Made by a program: the position numbers and the translations under genes. From contig QCHT01000001.1 of NCBI GenBank assembly GCA_003279445.1, positions 124,001-188,000 on the forward strand: 64,000 nucleotides of DNA, in the 5' to 3' direction. Source of the stretch: Prochlorococcus sp. AG-402-G10. Its GTDB lineage: Bacteria; Cyanobacteriota; Cyanobacteriia; PCC-6307; Cyanobiaceae. Below are positions 8,870 through 20,044 of the stretch, in pieces (position 1 is the stretch's first letter; each line of letters begins with the position of its first letter). The notes beneath the pieces are model-generated. The model ran no database searches and had not been told where the DNA came from. It was given only the letters and a program-made list of their open reading frames with translations.

Positions 8870-11800
8870 GTGAAATTTAATCCAAGAAAAATTAAAAGAT
8901 TGGGTCTCATAGGAGCCCTGACATTTCTTGGTGGATATGGCATTTATGTTGCCACTGATAGGTACGTTTCTCAATTCATTGAAAATTCAAGACCTCAACT
9001 TCAAGATCAACTATCAAAGCAATTAGGTCATCCGCTTGTCATTGGGCCTTATAAAGGCCTTAGGGCCTGGGGCCTATCACTTGGTCCTTCTAAGATCCTA
9101 AAAGGTTATGAGGATCCTTCAACTGTTTCAGTCTCTAGTTTAAAAGTTCAATTCGCACCAATTGCTAGTTTCTTAAATTGGAGACCAGTTCTGATTTTCA
9201 GTCCAAAGCAAGCAAGACTTCATTTAGAGCCTAATGTTAACGGTCAATATTGGGTTCTTGGAACAGGGGAAAATAGCGGTTCTAATAATCTTGACCTGAG
9301 GATTAGATTGGATAATTCTTCGGAGGTTTTTCTTGACTCTTCTAAAGAAGCAATAAGGACCAAGGCAAATGCTTCTTTTGTTGTTCCTCAAAAAAGAATT
9401 AGAGGAGCAATATCATTTGTTTTTCCTGATAATGGATCTTTGCATTTCGAAGGTAATGGTTACTGGGATCGTTTGAGCTTCCTTGGTAAGATAAGATTCT
9501 CAGACTTTAACCTTGATAACCTTCAATCATCAACTTTTAGTAGATATAATTATGTTGCTGATGGTCGTGTTAATGCAAAAATTCAACTTGGAGTTCAGAA
9601 ATCAAGATTTATTTGTAAAGGACGACTAAATTTAGACAATTTTTACTTAAGTTCTCAAGATTCATCTAAGTCAACACTTCTTTCAAAAACGACAGCTATA
9701 AATTGTAGAAACAGGTCACTTGAGATCCTGCCTACTCAGTTCAAATATGGGCTGTGGAATGTAGACTTAAATGGTAAAATGCCTATTAGGAGTAGGTCTT
9801 TCTCCAAGCTAAATTTGCTTGCATCGGTTTGGCTAGATAATAATAGTGATTCAGCACTGAATATTGATACGTCTTTACCTCTCCTATTTGAAGAGCAAGG
9901 TTTATCTTTCGGAGACTTGCTTGCTGAACTTAGTTTGAATGATTTTCCTTTGTCTTCTATAGAGCCGATCATTGGTACAGCTATGTCGGGCACTATTAAT
10001 GCAGCAGGTTCGCTTAAGGGATCATTCCCTTCATTGACTACTAATATTTCTGTGGAATTAAACAACCCACAGATAGCTGGCTTGGTTAGGTTGCAGGAAA
10101 AATGGACTGGGAATTTCAATGGATTTCCTGATGGAGGTGGTGAATTAACTATGTCTTCTGATGTTGGAGCAGTACCTGGAAAACTTAAAGCTAGCCTCAG
10201 TAAGAATTGGTCTTTAAATCGACTACTTATAAACAGACTCGGAGGAAGTGTTGCTGTTGAGCAAGTTGATAGTGGGTACTCCTGGAAGGCAAATGATTTT
10301 CGGTTAGATCGTATAGAGGTTGCTTTACCTCCTAAACGGAGCTTCGAGCGTGTCTTTGGAAAGTTAATCGGTCAAGGAACACTTTTGACTGACCCTTTCC
10401 TAGTTGAAGGTCAAATCTCTTATCGATTCCCAAGAATTTTCGGTGTTAATTTAAGAGAAGCTAAATTAAATGGTGCTTATTCCAAGAATAACTATTCATT
10501 GACTGGGGTTATAACCCCACCCGACAAGGGCAAAATATTAGTTACGGCAGAAGGTGTCGTTGGAGGCCCTATAAAAGCTAATGCTCTTGCTAAAGGTATT
10601 AGCCCTAGTTGGTTGGCTGACAGTAGTTTGAAAATATCTGAATTTAATGTGGCGCCTAAAGTTGCTATTGGTACAGCCAGGACACTTGAGGGACTCTCAC
10701 TTATCTCTTTAAAAGACTCACTAGATAACCAATTGGGGAATTGGGATCTTTCTCGTGTATTTGTAGAAACTTACAAAAGGCAAAATACTACTAGGAAGAT
10801 TATTAACCCAACTGAACTAGCAGGATCACTTGATGCAGAAGCTGACTTTGAAGGTTCTAATGTATCGGATCTAAAGGTTGAGGTTAAGGCCTCAGGCAGA
10901 ATATGGATTAAGGGAGATGACATTGATGCTATTGAAATAAAACCTTTCTCAGCTTCATTTAGGTCTTTCTCATTTAAGGAGAGTGGAGAGTTCTCTGTCT
11001 TAAACCTCCCAATCTCTGTGTTGTCGCTATTTTTCTCATCCCCTCCTTCTATTACAGGAATGTTTGGAGTGACTGGAAAATATAATTACAAGAAGAAATT
11101 ACCGGGATTAAGTGCTGAACTTGTTCTAAGCGATGCGAGACTTGCCGAGAAAGAGATTTTATTAAGAAGAGGAAAAATATTTATATCTAGATCATTACTT
11201 GAACTAGATATTTCTCTAAAAGAAGCCACTGCTAAGGAGACTATTGATATTTATGGACAACTACCTTTGACTTTGGGGACACCAATGGATATTAAAGTAG
11301 AGAGTCATGGCGATGGGCTTTCTTTCTTAGATGGTCTTGCTGATGATTTAATTACTTGGAAATCTGGAGACTCGGATCTTAGATTATTTATAAGAGGTAA
11401 TTTAAACAAACCCATAGCGAATGGCTACCTGGTAGTCAGTAAAGGTACCTTTCTTTTTAAAGAGAAGTTGGTTGAGAATTTTGAGAGCAAAATAGTTTTT
11501 GATTTTGACCGACTTTTTGTTGAACAACTCACAGCGAATGTTGGAGAGAATGGAATTGTTAATTCTTATGGGGGACTCCCTTTATTTGCCAGTGATTCAA
11601 TTGAAGATGAGTCTCTTAATATCAATTTACAAAGGATATTTTTCAAGCAGAGAGCCTCCACTTTTAAAGTTACTTCCGATCTTGAAGTGAAAGGAGCCGT
11701 AGTTAAACCCTTGATTGGTGGAGTTATGAGAATTGAGGAAGGAGTAATCTCAACAAAACGCTCGGGCTCTTCTGAAAAAAAATCAGATCAGAATGACAGC

Positions 11801-12853
11801 TCCTTGTCTAAAATTAATCTAGATTCATCAGAGGTTTTTCCTGAACAAGCTTGGGATTATAAAGACCCGCTAATCCTTTTCATTAAGGATAAGAAATCCC
11901 CAGCAAGTAAAATACTTGAAACAGGATTACCCAAAGGTCTTTCTTTTATAACGTTTGATGCTTTTAAACTTAACTTAGGAGAAAATCTCAAACTATCCTC
12001 ACCACCAATTGCAAACTTTGTAGTTAACGGCAGCCTGATGCTTAATGGACCCTTAAGTGATGATCTTGAGCTAACAGGTGTCCTTCGTCTCGAAAAAGGA
12101 AGGGTTAATCTCTTTACAACAACTTTTGATCTTGACAAGAGCCAACCAAATATCGCCTTGTTTGCTCCTTCAATGGGCTTGATCCCTTATTTAGACGTAG
12201 CTCTAATTACTCGTGTCCCAGATGTCATACAGGATCCTAGCCTGTTGTCAGAATCTAATGATTTTGTCTTGAATAGTTCTGGGGTCGCCGGTATTGGAGG
12301 CTCTAGGTTCGTAAAAGTTAAGCTTACAGCTTCTGGACCAGCAGACAGAGTATCGGAGAATTTTCAGTTACGTAGCACACCTCCTTTGCCTAGTAGTCAG
12401 CTTTTAGATTTAATTGGTGGGAACTCATTATCTATGATTATGAGTGGTAGTGAGAAACAAGTTCTAGTGGATATGTTAAATAGATCCTTTCTTTCCCCTG
12501 TTTTAGGTGACTTGACTTCTGGTTTTAATGACAAGATTCAGGTTTCCTTATATCCAGCTTTTGTTTCAGCTAATTATTCTTCTAATGAAGAAAGTGATGG
12601 TAGTGATCAGGATCAGTCGGACAGTTCAGAAGTTGATTCAACTAATTTATATTCAAAGCAAGCTTGGGTTGCAGAACTAGGTCTTGATTTATCAGAAAAA
12701 ATAAATTTGTCAGTTCAAGCAACTCCAAATCGCAAGGACATTCCACCTCAGGGTATCGTCACATATCAACTTAATTCTAATATAGGAATCTTAGGCGCAT
12801 TAGATAAGGAATTTAATTGGCAGGGTGAATTACAGCTGTTTATTAGGTATTAA
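8870..12853 (+). CDS. tamB: TamB-like translocation/assembly protein (DUF490)
   Basis: A 1327-residue protein with an N-terminal membrane anchor (about residues 12-28) followed by more than a thousand residues of beta-rich repeats, and a C-terminal DUF490/TamB domain (SSQLLDLIGGNSLSMIMSG, then LGLDLSEKINLSVQATPNR and the final LQLFIRY). The family bridges inner and outer membranes and has been tied to outer-membrane protein insertion and to lipid transport; the plastid relative is Tic236. The chosen start is GTG at 8870; the AGGA just before it is too close to act as a normal ribosome site. The gene stands alone, divergent from ycf51 and 176 bases before proA. Confidence 0.9.
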   Translation: MKFNPRKIKRLGLIGALTFLGGYGIYVATDRYVSQFIENSRPQLQDQLSKQLGHPLVIGPYKGLRAWGLSLGPSKILKGYEDPSTVSVSSLKVQFAPIASFLNWRPVLIFSPKQARLHLEPNVNGQYWVLGTGENSGSNNLDLRIRLDNSSEVFLDSSKEAIRTKANASFVVPQKRIRGAISFVFPDNGSLHFEGNGYWDRLSFLGKIRFSDFNLDNLQSSTFSRYNYVADGRVNAKIQLGVQKSRFICKGRLNLDNFYLSSQDSSKSTLLSKTTAINCRNRSLEILPTQFKYGLWNVDLNGKMPIRSRSFSKLNLLASVWLDNNSDSALNIDTSLPLLFEEQGLSFGDLLAELSLNDFPLSSIEPIIGTAMSGTINAAGSLKGSFPSLTTNISVELNNPQIAGLVRLQEKWTGNFNGFPDGGGELTMSSDVGAVPGKLKASLSKNWSLNRLLINRLGGSVAVEQVDSGYSWKANDFRLDRIEVALPPKRSFERVFGKLIGQGTLLTDPFLVEGQISYRFPRIFGVNLREAKLNGAYSKNNYSLTGVITPPDKGKILVTAEGVVGGPIKANALAKGISPSWLADSSLKISEFNVAPKVAIGTARTLEGLSLISLKDSLDNQLGNWDLSRVFVETYKRQNTTRKIINPTELAGSLDAEADFEGSNVSDLKVEVKASGRIWIKGDDIDAIEIKPFSASFRSFSFKESGEFSVLNLPISVLSLFFSSPPSITGMFGVTGKYNYKKKLPGLSAELVLSDARLAEKEILLRRGKIFISRSLLELDISLKEATAKETIDIYGQLPLTLGTPMDIKVESHGDGLSFLDGLADDLITWKSGDSDLRLFIRGNLNKPIANGYLVVSKGTFLFKEKLVENFESKIVFDFDRLFVEQLTANVGENGIVNSYGGLPLFASDSIEDESLNINLQRIFFKQRASTFKVTSDLEVKGAVVKPLIGGVMRIEEGVISTKRSGSSEKKSDQNDSSLSKINLDSSEVFPEQAWDYKDPLILFIKDKKSPASKILETGLPKGLSFITFDAFKLNLGENLKLSSPPIANFVVNGSLMLNGPLSDDLELTGVLRLEKGRVNLFTTTFDLDKSQPNIALFAPSMGLIPYLDVALITRVPDVIQDPSLLSESNDFVLNSSGVAGIGGSRFVKVKLTASGPADRVSENFQLRSTPPLPSSQLLDLIGGNSLSMIMSGSEKQVLVDMLNRSFLSPVLGDLTSGFNDKIQVSLYPAFVSANYSSNEESDGSDQDQSDSSEVDSTNLYSKQAWVAELGLDLSEKINLSVQATPNRKDIPPQGIVTYQLNSNIGILGALDKEFNWQGELQLFIRY

Positions 12854-13029
12854 AATTGATTGAACATTTATTATTCTCCGTTGAAAATAGCAAGTGTTTT
12901 TATTGCTATAGCGGATCTGTTGAATACTCGTTAATAACACTTTTTCTATGAATCAGTTTTTTGATTTGCATAGTTTTTATAGTTTGAATACTAATTTTGA
13001 GGCAGGATAGAGTTTAGATTGATTGACAA

Positions 13030-14346
13030 ATGAAAAAAAGCACTTCAGTTCCATACCCCTCTGATGACTTGTTATTGAGTTCTTCTAGAGTTCGTGAAGC
13101 TTCTGTGTCGTTAGGACAATGCTCAAATGAGCAACGACAGAAGGCATTAACTGCTATGGCTGATGCCTTAACTTCACATGCAAAAAGCATCATAGAAGCA
13201 AATCTAGAGGATCTTGCTAGATCTGAATTAGCCGGTCTTAACAAGTCATTGTTAGCAAGATTAAAACTTGATGATGAGAAGTTGACCCTTGCTATCGAGG
13301 GAGTTAGGCAGGTGGCTGCATTGCCTGATCCCATTGGTTTACGTCAATTACATCGTGAATTGGCTGACAACCTTTATTTGCAACGAATTACAGTTCCATT
13401 GGGTGTTCTTGGGGTGATCTTTGAATCAAGACCAGATGCAGTAATTCAGATAGCATCACTCGCTATCCGCTCTGGTAATGGAGCCATCCTAAAAGGTGGC
13501 AGTGAAGCTAAACTTACTAATGAGGCAATTGTTGTAGCTCTAAAAGAAGGATTAAGTACAACAGATGTAAAACCAGAATCGATATCATTGTTGACTACTC
13601 GGGAAGAAAGCTTGAGTCTGCTCCGATTAGATGGAATTGTAGATCTTATTATTCCTCGAGGGAGTAATGAGCTCGTTAGATATATCAAGGACAATACAAG
13701 AATACCAGTCCTAGGTCATGCTGATGGTATTTGTCATCTTTACATAGATTCTGAGGTCGACTTGTTACAAGCATTAGCTATTTCTATAGATTCAAAATGC
13801 CAGTATCCAGCTGCATGCAATTCAGTTGAGACATTGCTTTTGCATAAAGATATAGCTGCTTCCTTTCTTAAAATTGCTATACCAGCCTATCGGAAATTAA
13901 ATGTTGTTCTTTTGGGAGATGATCTATCGCGATCTTATGGAATTTCTAGTAAGGCAGAAGAAGAAGATTGGTCTACAGAATATCTTGACTTGAAACTTTC
14001 AGTGAAAGTTGTCTCTAATCTCGATGAAGCTTTAGCCCATATACGTAGGTATGGATCTAGGCATACTGATGCTATTGCCTCAAAGAATAAGCAGACGGCT
14101 CAGAAGTTTCTTCGGTCAGTAGACAGTTCAGGTGTTTATCACAACTGTTCGACGAGGTTTGCAGATGGATTTCGTTATGGGTTTGGAGCAGAGGTTGGTA
14201 TTAGCACCCAGACCTTGCCTCCAAGAGGTCCTGTTGGTCTTGATGGGTTAGTGACCTATCGATATTATTTAGAAGGTGATGGACATCTTGCAGCTGATTT
14301 TGCTTCTGGGTTAACTGCTTTTTCTCATAAAGACATTTTAAAGTGA
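13030..14346 (+). CDS. proA: Gamma-glutamyl phosphate reductase
   Basis: Reduces gamma-glutamyl phosphate to glutamate semialdehyde with NADPH, the second step of proline synthesis. The 438-residue protein is of normal length. The aldehyde-dehydrogenase fold is evident, with [22 protein letters not shown] near residue 120 and the catalytic cysteine in [13 protein letters not shown]. The C-terminal [21 protein letters not shown] motif is also typical. The stop codon overlaps the GTG start of folB, so the pair is translationally coupled. A weak TATAGT upstream, around 12982, might serve as its -10 box. Confidence 0.97.
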   Translation: MKKSTSVPYPSDDLLLSSSRVREASVSLGQCSNEQRQKALTAMADALTSHAKSIIEANLEDLARSELAGLNKSLLARLKLDDEKLTLAIEGVRQVAALPDPIGLRQLHRELADNLYLQRITVPLGVLGVIFESRPDAVIQIASLAIRSGNGAILKGGSEAKLTNEAIVVALKEGLSTTDVKPESISLLTTREESLSLLRLDGIVDLIIPRGSNELVRYIKDNTRIPVLGHADGICHLYIDSEVDLLQALAISIDSKCQYPAACNSVETLLLHKDIAASFLKIAIPAYRKLNVVLLGDDLSRSYGISSKAEEEDWSTEYLDLKLSVKVVSNLDEALAHIRRYGSRHTDAIASKNKQTAQKFLRSVDSSGVYHNCSTRFADGFRYGFGAEVGISTQTLPPRGPVGLDGLVTYRYYLEGDGHLAADFASGLTAFSHKDILK

Positions 14347-14726
14347 CAAAGAAAGATAAGCTTAGCTCTATTCATATTGAGAGCCTTAACCTCTGGTCAC
14401 ATGTAGGGGTATTGGATCATGAACGTTTGTTAGGACAATCTTTCCTTTTAGATTTCACTATTTGGATTGATCTAGAAAGCGCTGCATTGAATGATGACCT
14501 CTCGAAAACGGCTGACTATAGCCTTGCTATTAAAAGCATTCAACAATTATCATTGGAAATTAACTGCTTGACAATTGAACATTTCAGTGAGCGTATTCTG
14601 GAAAAGATTGAAGCCTTATATGGTGATGTCCCTATTCAAATTACATTACAAAAATCTAGCCCACCGATAGATGGCTTTAATGGCAGTGTCTCGATAACAA
14701 GAAGTAGGAATTTACATTTACTATAA
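14343..14726 (+). CDS. folB: Dihydroneopterin aldolase
   Basis: Catalyses cleavage of 7,8-dihydroneopterin to 6-hydroxymethyl-dihydropterin and glycolaldehyde in folate synthesis. At 127 residues it matches the family. The N-terminal [19 protein letters not shown] is the substrate-binding segment, DYSLAIKSI follows, and the [17 protein letters not shown] tail contains the lysine-less form of the usual K-P motif region (LQKSSPPI). Start is GTG, overlapping the proA stop by four bases. The lipase-like gene begins within a few bases after its stop, so proA, folB and the hydrolase probably form one transcript. Confidence 0.93.
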   Translation: MTKKDKLSSIHIESLNLWSHVGVLDHERLLGQSFLLDFTIWIDLESAALNDDLSKTADYSLAIKSIQQLSLEINCLTIEHFSERILEKIEALYGDVPIQITLQKSSPPIDGFNGSVSITRSRNLHLL

Positions 14727-14737
14727 CTTCTTTGGGT

Positions 14738-15340
14738 ATGCTAACTAGACCATTAATTTTAGTACATGGATTATGGAATACTCCGAATGTTTTTAGGCGT
14801 CTCGAATCATGCTTAGAACAACCCCCTTCAATGGTGTTTGCACCTTTCTTACCTCATGGTTGTGGCAGAAAAGACATAAGATCATTAGCTAAGAACTTAG
14901 GTAAATATATTGATGCGCGTTTTGGATCTACCGGTTCCATAGATTTGCTAGGGTTTTCTATGGGTGGGTTGATTTCAAGAGTTTGGTTGCAGGAGATGAT
15001 GGGTTATGAAAGAACCATTCGTTTTTTTAGTATTGGTACTCCTCATCAAGGAACATATACGGCACAGCTAGTTCCAGATCATTTATTTGCTGGCATAGCA
15101 GAGATGAAGCATGGTAGTGATTTCCTAAAGTCTTTAAATGTTTCTTCAAATTACCTACAAGGGATTGAATGTAGAAGTTATTTTACTCATTGGGATTTGA
15201 TGGCCTTCCCTGGTTATCGTTCAGTTTTGCCTTTTGGCTCTATCATCCCAATACCAGTTCTTACTCATAAGGGCCTGATTAAGAATTTGAATGCTATCAA
15301 TTTGATTGCAAGTGACATCTTAGGAAGATCGATGGTTTAA
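14738..15340 (+). CDS. Lipase-like alpha/beta hydrolase
   Basis: About 200 residues. The N-terminus has the oxyanion-type stretch PLILVHGLWNTPNVF and the nucleophile elbow LLGFSMGGLISR (GxSxG), both typical of triacylglycerol-lipase-like alpha/beta hydrolases; a histidine near the end (LTHKGLIKN) could complete the triad. The substrate is unknown. An ATG at 14738 is taken as start; a TTG two codons upstream (14732) is equally possible. It runs on from folB with an 11-base gap. Its last 21 bases overlap the 3' end of the convergent oligopeptidase gene. Confidence 0.85.
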   Translation: MLTRPLILVHGLWNTPNVFRRLESCLEQPPSMVFAPFLPHGCGRKDIRSLAKNLGKYIDARFGSTGSIDLLGFSMGGLISRVWLQEMMGYERTIRFFSIGTPHQGTYTAQLVPDHLFAGIAEMKHGSDFLKSLNVSSNYLQGIECRSYFTHWDLMAFPGYRSVLPFGSIIPIPVLTHKGLIKNLNAINLIASDILGRSMV

Positions 15341-17452
15341 TCCAGAGTGTCGTATTAATGCTTCTGTTGTTGCCTGCCTGCCCCTAAATAATTCAAATAT
15401 TTCGGCTGGGTGTTTACTCCCACCTAGACTAAGGATTGTTTCCCTGAAATGATTCCCTATTTCCTTAACTTTTTCTTCATTCTCTAATCCAGCTTCCTCA
15501 AATAAAGAAAAGGCATCTGCACTTAAAACTTCTGCCCACTTATATGAGTAGTAACCGGCAGAATACCCTCCAGCAAAAATATGGCTAAAACTACAGAGAA
15601 ATTTATCTTCTGGAATAGGAGTCATTACACACGTATATTTGGCTATCTCTCTTCGTAATTCATCAGGGCTTACCCCTATCTCCTTATCCCAGATGCTATG
15701 AAGTTTTAGATCAGTTAACGCAAAATGAATTTGTCTAAGTGTGCTAAGACCTGAATTAAATTTTTGATTCTGAAGTAATTTTAAAAAATCATCATCTGGC
15801 AATGATTCATTTGTTATCCAGTGGTTAGCAATATCTTTCATGGTTTGTTTGTCTAAGCACCAATTCTCCATAAATTGACTTGGTAACTCAACGGCGTCCC
15901 ATTCAATATTGTTTATACCAGCAGCTTGAGGATACTCAACAGTAGTAAGCATATGTTGTAGACCATGACCAAATTCGTGGAAGAGTGTTTTGACTTCTTC
16001 AAAGCTCATTAGGCTAGGTGTATCAGCAGTTGGTGGTGTCTGATTGCAAATCAAATATGCTACGGGTAAGACAATCTCACCATTACTTTTGGTGGTTTTT
16101 GTTAAGCATTCGTCCATCCATGCCCCACTTTTCTTGGAAGAAGGTCTTGAATATGGGTCTAGATAGAATGATGCTATGTGAGAACCGTCAGTATCATGAA
16201 CATCGAATAGTTGAACATCTTCATGCCAGACAGGATATTTTTTTTTGCTTGGATTTATAGTTATATCAAACAACCTTTCGCATACTTTAAATAGGCCTGC
16301 TAACACTTGTGGAAGAGGAAACCATTCCCTAAGGGCTTCTTGGTTAAGATCAAATAGACTTTCTCTGAATTTCTCTTCCCAGTAGCTTATATCCCATTGA
16401 GCTAGTTTAAGGTTATTGTTTCCAGTGGTTTTTTTAGCGAAATCTTGTAGTCTCTCTAACTCCTTAGTGGCTGCAATGATTGCTGCTTCTCTAATTTCTT
16501 CAAGTAGTTTTTCAACCTGCTGAACATCTTTCGCCATTTTATTAGCAAGACTTACCTGTGCCCAGTTATCAAAGCCAAGTAACTTCGATTGTTCTTTTTT
16601 AAGTATAAGTATTTCATTGATCACTTTTTCATTGCTTAGATTGCCGCTACTCGCTCGACTTATAAATGCTTTATATAGAGTCTCACGTAAAGAGCGATTC
16701 TTAGCATATGTCATAAAGGGTATATATGTTGGTATGTCTAATCCAAGTAGCCATGGACCATCTTCGTGAGCCCTTTCACTCTCATCTCTTAAGGGTGAGG
16801 AACTAGATTCTTTGGCGGCTTGAGACATAGCTATGAGATTACGTTTTGGGAGCCCCTCAACTTCTTCTACATCAGTAAGAAGAAGTTTCCATTGATTTGT
16901 GGCATCCAATAGGTTATTGCTAAATAAAGTAGATAATTCAGCTAAACGCTCGCTATTCTTATTAAAGTCTTTTTGTTCTTTCCCTTCTAATCCAACTCCT
17001 CTCGTTTTCATTGAGAGCAACTGTGACTGAAGTATTCTCATTTGTGTTTTATCCAAGGTGTCGTTACTTTTCTCTGCAATGGTTGATAAGGATTTAAAGA
17101 GTATGTTGCTTTGACCTAGTCGATTCGAGAAACGAATTATTTGCGACTGTTGAGAAGCATATGCTTTTCGTAATTCAGATGAGTTTGACACCCCATTTAA
17201 ATGAGAGACTGTCCCCCAACTCCAACGAAGCCGCTCTTCGATTTTATTTAAAGGCTTCAAAACTTCATCCCATTTTAGAATCTGCTTGGCTCTTAATTTG
17301 TTCTCTAGGTCAGCCTCTAATTGAGAAAATTCGTTATTTAGTTGATTTAACAAAACCGGAATCGAACTTTCTATTTCCTGGAATGTAATGTTCTTGAAGT
17401 CAGGTAGCCCTTCTCCTGCTAATAAAGGTGATATGCTTGATTGATTTTTCAT
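15320..17452 (-). CDS. prlC: Oligopeptidase A-like M3 metallopeptidase
   Basis: A 710-residue cytoplasmic zinc peptidase of the M3 (thimet oligopeptidase) family. The zinc-binding motif HEFGH is at residues 492-496, preceded by EEVKTLF and followed by GLQHMLT, as in PrlC/OpdA. The long N-terminal helical region is complete. Members degrade short peptides, including cleaved signal peptides. The stop codon lies within the convergent lipase-like gene (21-base overlap). It starts immediately (1 base) after the ndhD stop on the same strand, pointing to cotranscription. Confidence 0.95.
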   Translation of the reverse strand: MKNQSSISPLLAGEGLPDFKNITFQEIESSIPVLLNQLNNEFSQLEADLENKLRAKQILKWDEVLKPLNKIEERLRWSWGTVSHLNGVSNSSELRKAYASQQSQIIRFSNRLGQSNILFKSLSTIAEKSNDTLDKTQMRILQSQLLSMKTRGVGLEGKEQKDFNKNSERLAELSTLFSNNLLDATNQWKLLLTDVEEVEGLPKRNLIAMSQAAKESSSSPLRDESERAHEDGPWLLGLDIPTYIPFMTYAKNRSLRETLYKAFISRASSGNLSNEKVINEILILKKEQSKLLGFDNWAQVSLANKMAKDVQQVEKLLEEIREAAIIAATKELERLQDFAKKTTGNNNLKLAQWDISYWEEKFRESLFDLNQEALREWFPLPQVLAGLFKVCERLFDITINPSKKKYPVWHEDVQLFDVHDTDGSHIASFYLDPYSRPSSKKSGAWMDECLTKTTKSNGEIVLPVAYLICNQTPPTADTPSLMSFEEVKTLFHEFGHGLQHMLTTVEYPQAAGINNIEWDAVELPSQFMENWCLDKQTMKDIANHWITNESLPDDDFLKLLQNQKFNSGLSTLRQIHFALTDLKLHSIWDKEIGVSPDELRREIAKYTCVMTPIPEDKFLCSFSHIFAGGYSAGYYSYKWAEVLSADAFSLFEEAGLENEEKVKEIGNHFRETILSLGGSKHPAEIFELFRGRQATTEALIRHSGLNHRSS

Positions 17453-19024
17453 TTAATTCAAAGGGATTATATGTACAAATGCCATAATTTTATGAACAGC
17501 TAAATTGTTAGCTATTGCATTGCTAGAACTTTCAAATATATCAGTTGCAATTCTAGGCCAAAAGCCTATTAATAAAGTTGGCGTCAAAAGACTTAGTGCT
17601 ATTAAAAGCTCCCTTGAATTCATTTCGTCTACCATTGCCAGTGCTGGTATCCTTGGGCCGAAGAATACTCTTCGACACATGGAAAGTAGGTATATTGGTG
17701 TTAGTACTAGGCCAATTGCAGCGATTAAGATTGAGATAGATCTAAATGACGATGAGAACATGTCTTGACTTGTTATTCCAAGAAAGATTGTTATTTCGCT
17801 AACAAAACCACTCATACCTGGAAGGGCTAGAGATGCGAGTGAACTTGTTAGGAACAGTGCAAAAGTTATAGGAAGAGCTTTTGCAAGTCCACCCATGTTG
17901 GGAATTGATAGCGTGTTCGTTCTTTCATAAAAAGAGCCAGTTACAAAGAACATGGCAGCAGCAATTAACCCATGACTGATCATTTGAAGCATCGCCCCAT
18001 TTAACCCAAGTGTATTTATTGCACCTATCCCAACTAAAACAAATCCCATATGACTTACAGAACTACAGGCAATTCTGCGCTTAACATTATCTTGTGCAAA
18101 GGCATTTAGTGCTCCATAAATGATATTTACAATTCCTATTATTATTAAGGCTGGTGCTAATTGCAGATGAATTTCAGGGAACATTTGGACATTAAATCTT
18201 ATTAGAGCATATCCACCCATTTTTAATAGTATTCCAGCTAGAAGCATTGATACAGGAGCATTAGCCTCTCCATGGGCATCAGGAAGCCAAGTATGAAGTG
18301 GAAAAATAGGTAACTTTACTCCAAAGCCAATTAAGAATCCTAAATAACACAATAAGCCAAAGGTTCCTGAGGGAGATCTTGTTGCTAATTCTGTAAGATT
18401 CAATGAGAAATTATTCCCTGATAAAGCTAAAGCAAGTCCACTTATAAGTATTAAAAGAGATGCTAGTGCTGTATAAAGTATGAATTTAGTTGCAGCGTAT
18501 AATCTCCTTTTTCCTCCCCATATTGCAATTAATAGGTATACAGGTACAAGTTCTAATTCCCATGCAAGGAAGAAAAGTAGGAAATCTTGCGAGAGAAATA
18601 CTAAACATTGAGCTGAAGCCTGAATTAGTAAGAGAGAAAAATATAGCTTTGGTTTATTAGTAATTTTCCAACTTGCTGCAGCAGCTAGAAGAGTTATTAA
18701 TCCACTTAATGCAACTAGAGGAGCAGATATACCGTCAATTCCAAGTGACCATTCAAGGCCAATAGCTGGAAGCCAATCAACTCGTTCTATTAACTGAAGG
18801 CCAGTTTCTTTGTTGTCAAAGAGTTTACTCAGAACGAGTAAAATTATTAAAAAATCCGCTGAAAGAAAAATTATTGCACAGTTACGGAAATCAACTAATT
18901 TATTTTCAGATTCATTTGGAAGAAACTGAAGAACCAGAGCGCCAATAGCTGGAAGAAGAATTATTAACGAAAGCCAAGGAAAGTTTTCGATGGACGCAGA
19001 TTGAGTAAGGAGAATTGCGTCCAT
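17453..19024 (-). CDS. ndhD: NAD(P)H dehydrogenase (NDH-1) subunit 4
   Basis: Proton-pumping membrane subunit of the thylakoid NDH-1 complex, used in cyclic electron flow and respiration. The 523-residue product is almost entirely hydrophobic with about 14 transmembrane segments. Family signatures include [20 protein letters not shown] and [20 protein letters not shown], with the conserved glutamate and lysine residues of antiporter-like subunits. Cyanobacteria have several NdhD paralogues (respiratory versus CO2-uptake); the context here, away from ndhF and chp genes, suggests the NdhD1/2 type but this is inference. It abuts prlC. Confidence 0.96.
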   Translation of the reverse strand: MDAILLTQSASIENFPWLSLIILLPAIGALVLQFLPNESENKLVDFRNCAIIFLSADFLIILLVLSKLFDNKETGLQLIERVDWLPAIGLEWSLGIDGISAPLVALSGLITLLAAAASWKITNKPKLYFSLLLIQASAQCLVFLSQDFLLFFLAWELELVPVYLLIAIWGGKRRLYAATKFILYTALASLLILISGLALALSGNNFSLNLTELATRSPSGTFGLLCYLGFLIGFGVKLPIFPLHTWLPDAHGEANAPVSMLLAGILLKMGGYALIRFNVQMFPEIHLQLAPALIIIGIVNIIYGALNAFAQDNVKRRIACSSVSHMGFVLVGIGAINTLGLNGAMLQMISHGLIAAAMFFVTGSFYERTNTLSIPNMGGLAKALPITFALFLTSSLASLALPGMSGFVSEITIFLGITSQDMFSSSFRSISILIAAIGLVLTPIYLLSMCRRVFFGPRIPALAMVDEMNSRELLIALSLLTPTLLIGFWPRIATDIFESSSNAIANNLAVHKIMAFVHIIPLN

Positions 19025-19086
19025 AATCTAGAAGAGAATGAAAATAAACTTTATCAGCTCTTGTGCAGTTTTGTAAGTAGAATTAC

Positions 19087-20031
19087 TTACTGCTTATCAG
19101 GGGACCAGGACGACCCCATTGTTTGAAGGCTTAGTAAGGGAGCTCGACTTGCGACACCTTCGCTTTCCCAAGCTCTAACCATAGCCTGGCTAATGGCCTT
19201 CCCCTTGTCTTCTTTGCATAAGGCAAGAATACTTGGCCCTGCGCCACTTATAGCGCACCCAAATGCGCCTGCTTCAATAGCAGCTTGGCAGACAGTAGTC
19301 CCACCTTTTATTAATTTCCATCTGTAAGGTTCATGCAGTCGATCATGCATTCCATCTGTGATTAGGTCTGATCTTCCTGTTCTGAGACCATGAAGCAACA
19401 GGGTTAGAGCTCCAAGATTCATTACTGCATCTGATACAGGTACTGTCTTGGGCATTACACGTCTTGCTTCGCTAGTGCTCAACCTTAAGGAAGGAATAGC
19501 AACTACAGCTTTTATCGATTTGTCCCAATCACATTTGACAACTCTCCACCTTTGGGAAGCTGCTTTTGCGGTAAAACATAAACCTCCAAGTAGAGAAGGA
19601 ACAACATTGTCTGGGTGCCCTTCTATATCAATTGCAAGTTCTAGAAGTTTTTCTTTGCTCAAGGGATCATTTAGGAGCGCATTTGCTCCTACCAAACCTG
19701 CAACAATTGCTGTTGCACTGCTGCCTAAGCCTCGAGCAGGAGGAACGGCTAGTTTTACTCTTGCTTCTAATGCAAAGGGTTCTATTGCGGCTGTTTGCCA
19801 TACTCTTTGCGCAGCTCGGTAAAACAGATTTTCTGGCCCGCCTCTTAAATGATTTCCTTCTGTACTTTCCATAATTAATTCAAATCTTTCGCTAGCCCCT
19901 TCTATTCTCATGATCGAAAAGTGGTTTTTCAATCCTAAGGCTGCTCCTAGACAATCAAAACCAGGTCCTAGGTTTGCGGTGGTCGAGGGAACTTCCACTA
20001 AAACTTTCTTGCCTATGGGCGGCTGCGTCAT
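19087..20031 (-). CDS. thrB: Homoserine kinase
   Basis: Phosphorylates homoserine on the way to threonine. It is a 314-residue GHMP-family kinase: the N-terminal PSTTANLGPGFDCLGAAL and the ATP-binding loop PPARGLGSSATAIVAGL (about residues 90-106) are both clear, and the C-terminal GAFGCAISGAGPSILAL motif is intact. The glucokinase gene is 13 bases upstream on the same strand and ndhD follows after 62 bases, so all may share a transcript. Confidence 0.97.
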   Translation of the reverse strand: MTQPPIGKKVLVEVPSTTANLGPGFDCLGAALGLKNHFSIMRIEGASERFELIMESTEGNHLRGGPENLFYRAAQRVWQTAAIEPFALEARVKLAVPPARGLGSSATAIVAGLVGANALLNDPLSKEKLLELAIDIEGHPDNVVPSLLGGLCFTAKAASQRWRVVKCDWDKSIKAVVAIPSLRLSTSEARRVMPKTVPVSDAVMNLGALTLLLHGLRTGRSDLITDGMHDRLHEPYRWKLIKGGTTVCQAAIEAGAFGCAISGAGPSILALCKEDKGKAISQAMVRAWESEGVASRAPLLSLQTMGSSWSPDKQ

Positions 20032-20044
20032 TATTTTTACTTAT

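Noticed and set aside
9736-10119. Long antisense frames within tamB and other large genes
   Set aside because: They are shadows of genes with strong family evidence, with no start site or family match.
12887-12909. Inverted repeat ATAGCAA/TTGCTAT after tamB
   Set aside because: Low GC, long loop and no T-tract after the stem, so it is not convincing as a terminator.
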